Shown here: one piece after another, positions 1 through 8,733 of the stretch
Position numbering within the stretch: position 1 is the stretch's first letter
Layout: each line of letters begins with the position of its first letter
Origin: G965279335 sp965279285
Lineage (GTDB): Bacteria > Pseudomonadota > Gammaproteobacteria > DSM-16500
Direction of reading: 5' to 3'
Length of the DNA: 64,000 bases
NCBI GenBank assembly: GCA_965279285.1
Contig: OZ257148.1
Coordinates: 2,046,001 to 2,110,000 of the forward strand
Made by a program: the position numbers and the translations under genes
The notes under the pieces: generated by a model
Told to the model about the DNA's origin: nothing
The model's database searches: none
The model's input: only the letters and a program-made list of their open reading frames with translations

Positions 1-121
1 CGTTGTATTTAAAATAAAGCGACTTGCTTGCCATGGATGGCAAGCCTAAAACAGGGATGTTTCGCTTGGAGCGGCATTTTAAATACAACGCTCACACGCG
101 CCCTGGTCACTGAATAGTTAC
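1..121. repeat. Class B palindromic element, copy 1 (left end cut by window)
   Basis: The 60-bp core (16-75) is flanked by a perfect 15-bp inverted repeat, 1-15 against 76-90. Inside the core is an 8-bp perfect stem, CTTGCCAT/ATGGCAAG at 27-44. The core is nearly identical to those at 19391-19450 (inverted) and 37163-37222. The right flank continues to CTGAATAGTTAC (110-121), the outer motif shared with other elements; the matching left flank would lie before the window. Confidence 0.8.
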
Positions 122-141
122 CATAAACACCCGACCCTTAA

Positions 142-170
142 TTGACCTCACAACGTGACTCCGATAAGAT
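142..170 (+). promoter_or_regulatory. Probable sigma-70 promoter for the GtrA-like gene
   Basis: A -35 like TTGACC (142-147) and a -10 like TAAGAT (165-170) are separated by exactly 17 bp. Transcription would start near 177, just upstream of the gene, leaving a leader of about 20 nt before the ATG at 198. It lies immediately downstream of the class B element. Confidence 0.55.
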
Positions 171-197
171 AGCTTTAATTGAACTTTGGTATCCACC

Positions 198-614
198 ATG
201 AGCCGCATCGCTAAGATCATTTCAGTGCCCGAGCTACTGCCCTATATTCTGATAGGCGGTATCGCGACGCTTATTGATTGGTCGATGTTCTCCATTTCGG
301 TTACCTGGTTCCACCTGCACTATCAATTAGCCCTACTAATCGGCTATGCCTCGGGCGGGGTTTTTCATTACTGTACTAACAAAATAATTACATTTAAATG
401 CCGCTCAAAACAACTTGGCTCTCAACTATCCATTTATATTTTAGTGGGTGCAATTTCTCTGTTGGGAAGCATGGGTGTTCTCGCCTTTTTAGTGAATGAA
501 TTTGCAATAAACAAGATTTTAGCTCGAGTCTTAACAACGGGAATTATGTTATTACCCAATTACTTACTGCATAAGCATATTAGTTTTAGCAAAAAGTTTT
601 TTGCTCAACCTTAA
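198..614 (+). CDS. GtrA-like small membrane protein
   Basis: A 138-residue, very hydrophobic protein with about four membrane segments: roughly residues 12-30, 35-55, 75-95 and 105-125. The pattern is that of the GtrA family, with an N-terminal 'YILIGGIATLIDW'-type segment and a loop ending in 'NKIITF' before the third helix. GtrA proteins are thought to help move lipid-linked sugars across the inner membrane during glycosylation of surface polysaccharides; the substrate here cannot be read from sequence. The ATG at 198 is preferred because a promoter at 142-170 would place the transcript start near 177; an in-frame TTG at 186 is possible but would leave almost no leader. No glycosyltransferase partner is adjacent, so the gene looks monocistronic. 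Confidence 0.75.
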   Translation: MSRIAKIISVPELLPYILIGGIATLIDWSMFSISVTWFHLHYQLALLIGYASGGVFHYCTNKIITFKCRSKQLGSQLSIYILVGAISLLGSMGVLAFLVNEFAINKILARVLTTGIMLLPNYLLHKHISFSKKFFAQP

Positions 615-713
615 GCGATTTTTTTACTATTTAAGCCTGATTTTAGGCCAAATAACTCATAAAATATTGCAATATGACCTTAATTGTTAAGTTAGCCTTA
701 AGTTTTACTCAGC

Positions 714-719
714 TATAAT
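714..719 (+). promoter_or_regulatory. Possible -10 element upstream of the 759-3194 gene
   Basis: A perfect TATAAT lies 40 bp before the start codon in an AT-rich gap. The -35 region is poor (GTTAGC-like around 691-697), so only the -10 is convincing. The rest of the gap, 615-758, holds nothing else clear apart from a weak GCCT/AGGC hairpin near 644-657. Confidence 0.4.
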
Positions 720-758
720 AAGAAAAAAATTAATATTTCCATACATGCTGAGGGGCTG

Positions 759-3194
759 ATGATGAGCAATGAACAAACCACTTTTACTTTAGATCTGCAA
801 AAACCAGATACTAATCATCGTCTATCATCAAATGATCTCAGTGATTTAATTACTAGCGGCTGTATTTCAGCTGATTTCCTACTGACCTATATCAGCCGAT
901 ATCCTCGCTTAAGCTGTGATTTACAAAATACCTATGGGGCTACAACGGCATCGAATGGCCCTTGTGTGGACTTTACTGCTGAGCACGCATGGATTGGTAT
1001 TTTAGAAACCGTACTCGTTGGCTGCGTTGCTCTCGCTAATGCTGTTATTACGTATAAAAGCATCCGTAAAGGCAAAGAACGTGTTAGTTACAAACCGGTT
1101 TATGAAGAAGCTGATAAATTAGTTGATGTGGCAAATGAAGCGGTTGCCAATTTAAAATCTAAAGCAGCTGAAATGACAATAAAAGAGCGTACTGCTGCTT
1201 TCAACGCAGCACTTAATAATGTTTTAAAAACGAATGCAAAATTAAGTGATCGTTATAAAGAAATCAACGTAGTAAAATCAACTCCTAATAGGACAACAGG
1301 CAAAACAAAAGTGACTTGGGATGTCACACTCGTTAAACAAGCTGCAGAAGTAGACTATGAAATTTGCGAGATCCCTGCCAATGGCAACTCACCACGAGAG
1401 AAAGGCAAGCTCTATGTCAGGCTCTCAGATGCTCATTTCCAGTATGAAATTAACGGCATAACTTCCGCTGCGATAAATCGGATCCTCAAGAAGGAAGACC
1501 TTGGGATTACAGATAATACACCCCTAACATTACAAGACTTAGAATCACGCAAATCACTTATTTTTAAAGTAATGCGTGATAAAAAAAATCATGTCATCCA
1601 AGAAAGCGATAGCATCGGCTCTGCTTTTAAAAAGCTCTTTCGTGAAACAGGCACGGCTGCTGTTAAAGTAGCAGATAATACCAGTGATATGATGGGAATC
1701 ACTTCCTATTCTTACTGGATTTTATACATGAGCGCAGCGGTTGTAACAGGAATGTTTGCTCTAGGCGTGTTTGGCATACCTGATATCCTTGCATTCGGCC
1801 TACCACTTTTAGCAGGCAGTGCTTATATATTTAGAAAAGGTAGCAACTGGAAAAAGAACAGGCATTTCAACAAAAAAGAACGTGATGACTTTAATGCTCT
1901 CACTGAAGCAACCTTACTCAGCGAAGAAGAAAAAAATGCATTAAACTTAGTGCATGAAAATCACAAAAACACGGTTCTTTATAACGAAGAAAATACTAGC
2001 AAAATCACGATTCCTACAACAGCAATCATTATTGCTACCTCTAGTCTTTCAGCTGCTGTTGGTACTTATGTTGCATGGCAATATAATATGTGGTTTATCA
2101 GTGATTTCTTAATCAAAGTAGGACAAGTAGCATCTGAACTCATCGATGTAGCAAGCTCAGCGGTAGGCATAGGTATCTTTGTCACGGCTGTTGTGTGTTG
2201 CGTACGTGCGGGTTATGAAGCGTATAAAACTTATCAACAAAATAAAGCCGACAATAAAAATGCTAAAGAACCAGGAGCAGATCAAAGCTTTTGGGAATAT
2301 TATAAATCTTTGCGTAAAGAGCAAGGCTTGTTGAGTTATTTTAAATTAAATAGCACGTTGTTGTTAGAGCAACAACAACGCAAAATAAATGCTTTAGAAA
2401 AGCAATTACGTCACTTGAAATACGAGCACTCTGACCTTCGAGCATGTGATAGAGAAAAATTACTGCCTCAGATGAAAACACCTGTGCTTGATGCTCGACT
2501 ACAACAAGCCAGAGAAGCTGATGAAAAATCCAAAAACAAATGGCAATTCTTACGTGACATATGGCATGTCTTTAATTTTGGTATGACCGGCGTATTCGTT
2601 GCTCGAAGCTTGGTTATCAAAGGCCTAACGCCTTTCTTATTACCAGGAATGGTTGCTGCACTGTCTTTTGCAACTATGGGTGCACCTATTGCGATATTAG
2701 CTGTCGCAGGAATAGTATGGGGTGTTTATAAATACTGCGTTTATCGTCAAGCAAAAAATTTGCAAAAACTGAAAGAAGCAAATGATCGTATTGGATTGCT
2801 GGAAAAGAAGATCAATCTAGTTAATCAAGAAAACTTGGCTATTGAATCAATGATAAAGAGAGATGTGAAACCTGAGCCACCTAAAGCCACGATGGTTGAG
2901 ATACCCCTTGAAAAGGTGCCTAAAACTCTTCTAGAACCAGCTATTACATCAGAGGTGGAAATGAGCGCAATTCGACCTATCATTCCTGCCAACCCTGCCG
3001 CAGAAGAAAAGAAAGGTGGAGCTGTATCGGTTAACAATAATAGTTTCTTTAGTAAAGCTAAAACGACTTGCTTAACCACGAAAAAAACAAGCGCCCTACA
3101 AGAATTTAGCTATTTAAATAAAGAAATTAAACCTGATAATCGTGAGCCTAAGCTCATTATTGATAATGATAATCGCACAGCGGCTTGTGCTTAA
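759..3194 (+). CDS. Large membrane/coiled-coil protein of unknown function
   Basis: An 811-residue protein with no family I recognise. It starts at tandem ATGs (759 and 762) behind a GAGGGG ribosome site at 750-755. There is no cleavable signal peptide. Hydrophobic stretches lie near residues 77-99, 314-360, 415-490 (two or three segments) and 604-660, each long enough for membrane pairs. Between them are charged, Lys/Glu-rich segments; residues about 535-575 (LLLEQQQRKINALEKQ...) and 670-705 have coiled-coil spacing. The last 130 residues are polar and probably disordered. The layout of membrane pairs, coiled coil and disordered tail resembles the unrelated-looking protein at 25589-26962. 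Such proteins are common among secreted effectors and inclusion-membrane proteins of intracellular gammaproteobacteria, but that role is only an inference. It is followed by a class A palindrome. Confidence 0.7.
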   Translation: MMSNEQTTFTLDLQKPDTNHRLSSNDLSDLITSGCISADFLLTYISRYPRLSCDLQNTYGATTASNGPCVDFTAEHAWIGILETVLVGCVALANAVITYKSIRKGKERVSYKPVYEEADKLVDVANEAVANLKSKAAEMTIKERTAAFNAALNNVLKTNAKLSDRYKEINVVKSTPNRTTGKTKVTWDVTLVKQAAEVDYEICEIPANGNSPREKGKLYVRLSDAHFQYEINGITSAAINRILKKEDLGITDNTPLTLQDLESRKSLIFKVMRDKKNHVIQESDSIGSAFKKLFRETGTAAVKVADNTSDMMGITSYSYWILYMSAAVVTGMFALGVFGIPDILAFGLPLLAGSAYIFRKGSNWKKNRHFNKKERDDFNALTEATLLSEEEKNALNLVHENHKNTVLYNEENTSKITIPTTAIIIATSSLSAAVGTYVAWQYNMWFISDFLIKVGQVASELIDVASSAVGIGIFVTAVVCCVRAGYEAYKTYQQNKADNKNAKEPGADQSFWEYYKSLRKEQGLLSYFKLNSTLLLEQQQRKINALEKQLRHLKYEHSDLRACDREKLLPQMKTPVLDARLQQAREADEKSKNKWQFLRDIWHVFNFGMTGVFVARSLVIKGLTPFLLPGMVAALSFATMGAPIAILAVAGIVWGVYKYCVYRQAKNLQKLKEANDRIGLLEKKINLVNQENLAIESMIKRDVKPEPPKATMVEIPLEKVPKTLLEPAITSEVEMSAIRPIIPANPAAEEKKGGAVSVNNNSFFSKAKTTCLTTKKTSALQEFSYLNKEIKPDNREPKLIIDNDNRTAACA

Positions 3195-3204
3195 ACATGA
3201 GAAA

Positions 3205-3293
3205 GGTGGGCACGCTGCGCTTTGCCCACCCTACATTTTTATAAATTATTTTTTTAATTTTTTGTAGGGTGGGCAAAGCGCAGCGCGCCCACC
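3205..3293. repeat. Class A palindromic element
   Basis: Inverted copies beginning GGTGGGCACGCTGCGC and ending TTTGCCCACCCTAC, separated by an AT-rich spacer, between the convergent 3' ends of the 759-3194 gene and fumC. Each half can also fold alone (GGTGGGC/GCCCACC). The position suggests it could act as a bidirectional transcription end. Confidence 0.85.
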
Positions 3294-3341
3294 AAAAATC
3301 ACTGGGCTAGTTAAATAATCGATGCTTTTATACTAAATAGC

Positions 3342-3416
3342 GGGGTGGCACGATGTGATTTCTTTTTCGCGCGCAGCTTGCGAGCACGAAAAAAAATCAT
3401 ATCGTGACAGGACCCC
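3342..3416. repeat. Unrelated large palindrome (about 28-bp arms)
   Basis: Arms GGGGTGGCACGATGTGATTT... (from 3342) and the imperfect complement ending ...CACGATATGATT/GGACCCC (to 3416) surround a short GC-rich loop, GCGCGCAGCTTGCGAG. It is seen once in this window and is unlike classes A and B. It sits 20 bp past the fumC stop codon, so it may serve as a terminator or be another repeat family. Confidence 0.65.
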
Positions 3417-3436
3417 AGTCAATATAAGAGTAATAT

Positions 3437-4840
3437 CTAATGCGGCTCCGTCATCTTCTCCGGCCGCACTAATTCCTTGAATTCACTTTCTGATAAATAA
3501 CCCAAGGTCAAACACGCCTCCAACAATCCGGTATTATCATGAAACGCTTTATGCGCAATTTCAGCCGCTTTATCATAGCCAATTTTTGGCGCCAACGCCG
3601 TCACCAACATCAAAGAATTCTGCACAAAACCATGAATACGATCTTCATTCACCAACATATCTTTCACACAATAAAGCGTAAACATATGCATCCCATCGGT
3701 TAATAATCGAATCGAATGCAATAAATTATGAATAATAACCGGCTTAAAAACATTTAATTCAAAATTACCTTGCGAACCCGCAATACCAATCGCCGTATCA
3801 TTACCCATGACTTGCACACACACCATCGTCAATGCTTCACACTGCGTTGGATTAACTTTCCCTGGCATAATAGAAGAGCCTGGTTCATTTTCTGGCAAAA
3901 TCAACTCCCCTAAACCACAACGCGGACCTGAACCTAACCAACGCACATCATTGGCAATTTTCATCAAAGCACACGCTAAGGTTTTAAGTGCACCACTTGC
4001 AAAAACCACGGCATCATTAGCCGCTAATGCCGCAAATTTATTTGGTGCGGTCACAAAAGGCAAGCCGGTTAATTCAGCAATTTTTTTTGCTGCTTTAACT
4101 GCAAACTGTGGATGCGTATTAATTCCTGTTCCAACAGCCGTACCACCCAAGGCTATCTCATATAAGCCAGGCAAAGTTGCCAAAATATTTTTTAATGCGG
4201 CATCTAACTGCGCAACATAACCTGAAAATTCTTGCCCCATGGTTAAAGGTACTGCATCTTGCAAATGCGTTCTGCCAATTTTAACAATATGATCAAAAGC
4301 TTTTTGTTTTTTTGCTAAGGCATCACGCAATTCTTTTAATGAAGGGACTAAACGCTGCATTATCGATTCAATCGCAGCAATATGCATAGCAGTTGGAAAA
4401 GTATCATTAGAAGACTGCGATCGATTGACATCATCATTCGGATGAACTGGTTTTTTACTGCCTTTTTCACCACCCGCCATTTCAATCGCCCGATTCGAAA
4501 TAACTTCATTCACATTCATATTTGTTTGCGTACCACTACCCGTCTGCCAAATCCGCAAAGGAAATTGATCTTGGTATTGACCATCAATAATTTCTTTAGC
4601 TGCGGCAACAATTAATTGCATTTTATTTTCCGCTAACAAACCTAAATCATGATTCACGATCGCTGCTGCTTGCTTTAAAATAGCAAAAGCACGAATTAAT
4701 TCACGTGGCATAATATCGTAACCAATTTCAAAATGATGCAATGAGCGCTGCGTTTGCGCACCCCAATAAACATCGATAGGTACTTCAATAGCGCCCATGC
4801 TATCGGATTCAATTCGCGTTTTCTCAACTTCTCTTTTCAC
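3437..4840 (-). CDS. fumC: Fumarate hydratase, class II
   Basis: This enzyme hydrates fumarate to L-malate in the TCA cycle; the class II form is oxygen-stable, has no iron-sulfur cluster and works as a cytosolic tetramer. The 467-residue length equals that of E. coli FumC. The superfamily signature GSSIMPGKVNP lies near residue 325, and the conserved GSGTQTNMNVNEVI and GRTHLQDAVP blocks are present. The start is GTG at 4840, supported by an AGAGGAA ribosome site 6-7 nt upstream. It lies 27 bp downstream of pepN on the same strand, so the two are probably co-transcribed. Adenylosuccinate and argininosuccinate lyases share the fold, but the substrate-loop sequence and length are those of fumarases. 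Confidence 0.96.
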   Translation of the reverse strand: MKREVEKTRIESDSMGAIEVPIDVYWGAQTQRSLHHFEIGYDIMPRELIRAFAILKQAAAIVNHDLGLLAENKMQLIVAAAKEIIDGQYQDQFPLRIWQTGSGTQTNMNVNEVISNRAIEMAGGEKGSKKPVHPNDDVNRSQSSNDTFPTAMHIAAIESIMQRLVPSLKELRDALAKKQKAFDHIVKIGRTHLQDAVPLTMGQEFSGYVAQLDAALKNILATLPGLYEIALGGTAVGTGINTHPQFAVKAAKKIAELTGLPFVTAPNKFAALAANDAVVFASGALKTLACALMKIANDVRWLGSGPRCGLGELILPENEPGSSIMPGKVNPTQCEALTMVCVQVMGNDTAIGIAGSQGNFELNVFKPVIIHNLLHSIRLLTDGMHMFTLYCVKDMLVNEDRIHGFVQNSLMLVTALAPKIGYDKAAEIAHKAFHDNTGLLEACLTLGYLSESEFKELVRPEKMTEPH

Positions 4841-4867
4841 TGTTATTTCCTCTTTTTTATGTCATGA

Positions 4868-7483
4868 CTATTGTAAACTTTTATTAACTAACTCATAAAC
4901 ATCACTCGAAATCTTCCGCTGCGTAGAAATTCTCTCAAGCTGTGTACGCATTAAGTTTTGTCTGGCAGCATCAAAACGCCGCCATTCAGTTAATGGTTTG
5001 ACCATCCGCGCGGCAACACTTGGATTCAAAGCATCGAGCTTAATCACTAAATCTGCCAGCATAAGATAAGCCGCGCCATCCGCCGCATGAAAATTCACTT
5101 GATTACGATAAATAAAGGCACCCAACAAAGAATAAACTTTATTCGGATTTTTGATGTCGAAAGCGGGATGCGATAATAAATTTTTTACTCGCGATAAAAC
5201 ATCCGATAACTTAGACTCTGCTTGAATAGAAAACCATTTATCAACCACCAAAGCATCATGCTTCCACTTAGTATAAAATGCATCAAGTGCAAGATCCCGC
5301 TCAAGACAATCGATGTTTACCAAACAACGTAATGCTGCAACAGTATCCGTCATATTATGGGTAATCGCTTCTTTAAACTGACGAACACAGATATCTTTAT
5401 ATTTTACATCACTCAATCGTGCCAAATACAACAAACAAATATTTCTTAAGGATCTGCGCCCCATTTCTTGCATATTAAATTCATAAGGATGACGCAGACT
5501 CAGGTTTTGTTGGTATAGCTTAAAAATATCATCTTTTAACTTGAGCGCGATTTCTTGCAATAAAAATTCTCGTGCTGCATGAATAGCCTCTACATCAACT
5601 ACCGTCATCTGCTCTGCTAAATATTTCTCCGAAGGCAGGCTTAATAAAGCAGCAAGCAATTGCTTATCTTCTTTGGCATTCTGCAAAATATGCCGACATG
5701 CTGCAATATAATGTTGATCTACTTGCAAAGATTGTTGATGCTGATATTGCTCAACTAACAAAACAATTTGACGAATAGCCAATTGCTGCCCTGCTTCCCA
5801 ACGATTAAAAAGATCTTTATCATATTGAAACAACAAAGCTAAATCAGTATCAGAATAAGTATAATCAACCTTAACCGGCGCTGAAAAATGCCGTAAAATT
5901 GAAAGAACGGGACGCACAGCAATCTGCTCAAAATGAAAAGTCTGCTCAGCTTGTGTCAGCTGCAATAGCGTGGATAAAATTTCTTTACCTTGATCATTCA
6001 ACAATCCCATTTGAATGGGAATATGCAAAGGTAATTTTTCTGGCTGACCTGGCGTTGGTGGGCAGCTTTGCTTAACCGTCAAAGTGTAAACTTGCGTTGC
6101 TGCATCATAATGGTCATTCACCACTAACAACGGCGTTCCTGCTTGATGATACCACCGGCGAAACTGTTTTAAATCCACATCCGAAGCATCTTCCATCGCT
6201 TTAACAAACTCTTCTATTGTGACAGCTTGACCATCATGACGAGAAAAATATAAATCCATACCTTTGGCAAAATTAATTTCGCCGATAATAGTCTGCATCA
6301 TGCGAATAACTTCCGCACCTTTATTATAAATTGTCGACGTATAAAAATTATTAATTTCAATATAAGAATCAGGTAACACGGGATGCGCCAAGGGCCCTGC
6401 GTCTTCGACAAACTGAGAGGTACGTAAATCATTGACTGCATGTATCCGCTCTAAGACTTGCGAAGTGGTATCCGCAGTGAAATTTTGATCACGAAAAATA
6501 GTTAAACCTTCTTTTAAACTTAACTGAAACCAATCACGACAAGTAATACGATTACCGGTCCAATTATGAAAATATTCATGTGCGATCACTGATTCTATAT
6601 GAATAAAATCATCATCGGTTGCTGTTTCTGGCTTAGCTAAAATATATTTCGTATTAAAAATATTTAAACCTTTATTCTCCATCGCGCCCATATTGAAATC
6701 ACTCACGGCGACTATCATATAAATATCTAAATCATATTCACGACCAAATTTTTCTTCATCCCAGCGCATGGCTTTTTTTACAGCTTGCATCGCATGAGCA
6801 CATTTATCACGATTACCTTTTTCAACATAAATACGTAATACAACATTTTTTCCGGATTGTGTAACAAAGTTATCCTCGATAAAATCCAAGGTTCCAGCAA
6901 CTAAAGCAAATAAATAACTCGGCTTTTTAAATGGATCTTCCCAACTTGCCCAATGCTTACCCTGCTCTAACTTTCCCGATGCAATTAAATTACCATTGGA
7001 CAATAAAATAGGATAACGCGCTTCATCGGCAATAATTTTCGTCGTATATTTTGCCATCACATCAGGGCGATCGAGAAAATAAGTAATATGCCGAAAACCC
7101 TCTGCCTCACATTGCGTACAAAAATTTCCGCTTGATTTATAGAGTCCATTTAATGCGGTATTTTCTTGTGGTTTAATCCAGGTCACAATTTCCAAGGTAA
7201 ACTTTTCTGGGACAGAATAAATCGTTAATGAGTTTTCTGTGACTCGATAAGCTAATGCATCTAAAATTTTATGATTAATCGCAACTGATTTTAAATTAAG
7301 ATCGACTCCCTGCAACACTAAATCACGGGCTGGATTATGACTCGCCGGATTGGCTTGCATCGCGAGCAAGGAATGCACTTTCGTCACATCCTCACCTAGC
7401 TCAAATTCTAAATTAACCGTATCAATCAAAAAATCGGGTACAGTATAATCACGCAAATAAGTCATTTCATGCATATCTATCAT
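4868..7483 (-). CDS. pepN: Aminopeptidase N (M1 family zinc metallopeptidase)
   Basis: An 871-residue cytosolic peptidase that removes N-terminal residues from peptides in the last steps of protein turnover. It has the GAMEN exopeptidase motif (NMGAMENKGLNIFN) and the zinc site HEYFH followed 18 residues later by the third ligand, E of SLKEGLT. Total length matches E. coli PepN (870). The N-terminal RDYTVPDF aligns with the usual beginning of the family, so translation may start at any of three in-frame ATGs at 7483, 7474 or 7465. The first lies only a few bases after the U-run of an intrinsic terminator (7489-7513), and no good Shine-Dalgarno sequence is visible, so expression may depend on read-through or control of that terminator. 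fumC follows 27 bp downstream. Confidence 0.96.
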   Translation of the reverse strand: MIDMHEMTYLRDYTVPDFLIDTVNLEFELGEDVTKVHSLLAMQANPASHNPARDLVLQGVDLNLKSVAINHKILDALAYRVTENSLTIYSVPEKFTLEIVTWIKPQENTALNGLYKSSGNFCTQCEAEGFRHITYFLDRPDVMAKYTTKIIADEARYPILLSNGNLIASGKLEQGKHWASWEDPFKKPSYLFALVAGTLDFIEDNFVTQSGKNVVLRIYVEKGNRDKCAHAMQAVKKAMRWDEEKFGREYDLDIYMIVAVSDFNMGAMENKGLNIFNTKYILAKPETATDDDFIHIESVIAHEYFHNWTGNRITCRDWFQLSLKEGLTIFRDQNFTADTTSQVLERIHAVNDLRTSQFVEDAGPLAHPVLPDSYIEINNFYTSTIYNKGAEVIRMMQTIIGEINFAKGMDLYFSRHDGQAVTIEEFVKAMEDASDVDLKQFRRWYHQAGTPLLVVNDHYDAATQVYTLTVKQSCPPTPGQPEKLPLHIPIQMGLLNDQGKEILSTLLQLTQAEQTFHFEQIAVRPVLSILRHFSAPVKVDYTYSDTDLALLFQYDKDLFNRWEAGQQLAIRQIVLLVEQYQHQQSLQVDQHYIAACRHILQNAKEDKQLLAALLSLPSEKYLAEQMTVVDVEAIHAAREFLLQEIALKLKDDIFKLYQQNLSLRHPYEFNMQEMGRRSLRNICLLYLARLSDVKYKDICVRQFKEAITHNMTDTVAALRCLVNIDCLERDLALDAFYTKWKHDALVVDKWFSIQAESKLSDVLSRVKNLLSHPAFDIKNPNKVYSLLGAFIYRNQVNFHAADGAAYLMLADLVIKLDALNPSVAARMVKPLTEWRRFDAARQNLMRTQLERISTQRKISSDVYELVNKSLQ

Positions 7484-7488
7484 CCCAT

Positions 7489-7513
7489 AAAAAAAACCCT
7501 GCGTGAGCAGGGT
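7489..7513 (-). terminator. Intrinsic terminator directly upstream of pepN
   Basis: On the minus strand a perfect 7-bp stem (ACCCTGC/GCAGGGT) with a 4-nt loop is followed by eight T residues. It ends the structured RNA region upstream, and its U-run stops five bases before the first pepN ATG. Confidence 0.8.
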
Positions 7514-7665
7514 CTTCTATTCATCTAATGAAAAAACTAAACGATAACTTAACTACCTGATGTCCTTTAAAGCCTCTCGCTCCCGACAGGCCTGCTATTC
7601 CGCAATAAGCTCACTAGCTCGGCTACCCCACGCTGGTCGCAGGGTCTGGAATAGCAAATCTATAA
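7489..7665 (-). ncRNA. Candidate structured small RNA or leader upstream of pepN
   Basis: The 212-bp gap between the small Thr-rich gene and pepN is unusually GC-rich for this genome and folds on the minus strand. A 9-bp stem pairs GGAATAGCA/TGCTATTCC (7648-7656 with 7593-7601), enclosing an inner ACCC/GGGT pairing. A second hairpin, GCCT/AGGC, lies at 7572-7591, and a textbook terminator follows at 7489-7513. It could be a free small RNA, the 3' UTR of the gene ending at 7696, or a transcription-attenuating leader for pepN. I do not recognise it as 6S, SRP or tmRNA. No clear promoter was found. Confidence 0.45.
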
Positions 7666-7695
7666 AGTCAAATTAGATAGTTACCTCTTCAGCAA

Positions 7696-7941
7696 TTAAT
7701 TACTATTTACTGGAGCTGTTGTTGTCGTCGTTGTTGAACCATTGGTGGTTGTGGCTGTACCACTGATTGTTGTTCCACCATTGGTGTTTTGCGTAACCGT
7801 GGGGCCTGGTGTGGTCGTAGTCGTTACTGTATCACCGGTTTTAGACTGGGTGGTAGTCATACTTTGCTGCATATCATCGGCAAATACGGTTGATGTCAAC
7901 ACAGCGGTTAAAACACCCATTGCTAAAAACTTGTTATTCAT
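7696..7941 (-). CDS. Small threonine-rich secreted protein
   Basis: An 81-residue protein with a signal peptide (MNNKFLAMGVLTAVLTSTVFA, cleavage after residue 21-22). The mature part is almost only Thr, Gly, Ser, Asn and Gln, with runs such as TVTTTTTPGPTVTQ. Low complexity gives no functional clue; it is probably disordered in the periplasm or at the surface. An AAAGGGAA ribosome site about 7 nt before the ATG supports the start. It is divergent from ubiG. It resembles the other small secreted low-complexity protein at 28550-28864 only in general design. Confidence 0.65.
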   Translation of the reverse strand: MNNKFLAMGVLTAVLTSTVFADDMQQSMTTTQSKTGDTVTTTTTPGPTVTQNTNGGTTISGTATTTNGSTTTTTTAPVNSN

Positions 7942-7978
7942 ATGAAATTCCCTTTGAGTAAATAATTAATTACCGGTA

Positions 7979-7984
7979 TATAAT
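7979..7984 (+). promoter_or_regulatory. Possible -10 element for ubiG
   Basis: A perfect TATAAT lies 36 bp before the ubiG ATG. The best -35 (TTGAGT, 7954-7959) is at a long 19-bp spacing, so the assignment is tentative. The same 78-bp gap must carry the promoter of the divergent Thr-rich gene. Confidence 0.4.
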
Positions 7985-8019
7985 AAACCCAATTTCTACA
8001 TAACGGCAAGAACCAAAAT

Positions 8020-8733
8020 ATGAATAATACGGATCAGTCTGAAATTGCTAAGTTTTCTCAGCTTTCATCCCACTGGTGGGACAAAAAAGGCGAGCTTTGG
8101 ACTTTACATGCCATTAATCCACTACGTTTAGCCTGGATCAATGAGCAAGCGCCTCTTAAGGATAAAACCATTGTTGATATAGGCTGTGGCGGGGGGATTT
8201 TATCTGAGAGCATGGCGACTCTCAATGCAAAGGTGACGGGTGTCGACATGAGCCCTGAAGCCATTAATGTTGCCCGACTGCATCAAATAGAGAACAATAT
8301 ATCACTCACTCAACTCAATTATCAGGTTTGCACAGCAGAGATGATTGCACAAGATCGCCCAGGGCATTACGATAGCGTAACCTGTATGGAGATGCTGGAA
8401 CATGTGCCTGACCCTGCGGCAGTGATTAAAGCGTGTGCTGTACTCGCTAAACCGAATGGCGATATTTTTTTATCGACATTAAATCGAAATATAAAAGCTT
8501 ATTTATTCGCTATTTTAGGTGCAGAATATTTATTAAAAATACTTCCACAAAATACGCATGATTTTGCCAAGTTTATTCGCCCATCAGAATTAGCTGAGTG
8601 GTCACGACTAGCAGGATTATCAATAAAAAGCATGGCGGGAATAAATTATAACCCCATAACAAAAACCTTTAAATTAACGAACGATACCTCAGTTAATTAT
8701 CTAGTCCATCTTAAAAAAACGAGTATTGTATAA
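8020..8733 (+). CDS. ubiG: Ubiquinone biosynthesis O-methyltransferase
   Basis: A 237-residue class I SAM-dependent methyltransferase that carries out both O-methylations of ubiquinone synthesis. The SAM-binding motif VDIGCGGGILSE lies near residues 49-60, followed by the acidic VTGVDMSPEAI strand, and MEMLEHVPDP marks the typical UbiG post-motif. The N-terminal FSQLSSHWWDKKGELWTLHAINPLR segment is characteristic of UbiG. Its stop overlaps the gph start (TAATG), and the ubiG-gph pairing is common in gammaproteobacteria, which supports both calls. Confidence 0.95.
   Translation: MNNTDQSEIAKFSQLSSHWWDKKGELWTLHAINPLRLAWINEQAPLKDKTIVDIGCGGGILSESMATLNAKVTGVDMSPEAINVARLHQIENNISLTQLNYQVCTAEMIAQDRPGHYDSVTCMEMLEHVPDPAAVIKACAVLAKPNGDIFLSTLNRNIKAYLFAILGAEYLLKILPQNTHDFAKFIRPSELAEWSRLAGLSIKSMAGINYNPITKTFKLTNDTSVNYLVHLKKTSIV

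Noticed and set aside
1..121. Class B element as an insertion sequence
   Set aside because: It is far too short, has no coding capacity, and no target-site duplication could be seen; it is at most a non-autonomous element.
759..3194. Homology between the proteins at 759-3194 and 25589-26962
   Set aside because: Only the general layout is alike; no shared sequence motif could be lined up by eye.
3807..4220. 137-codon open frame opposite fumC
   Set aside because: It is the reverse complement of a strongly conserved enzyme; its composition is that of an antisense shadow.
7489..7665. 6S RNA, SRP RNA or tmRNA identity for the pepN upstream RNA
   Set aside because: No 6S-like central bubble, no SRP GGAA/GNAR apical domain and no tmRNA tRNA-like end could be recognised, so it is left as an unidentified candidate.
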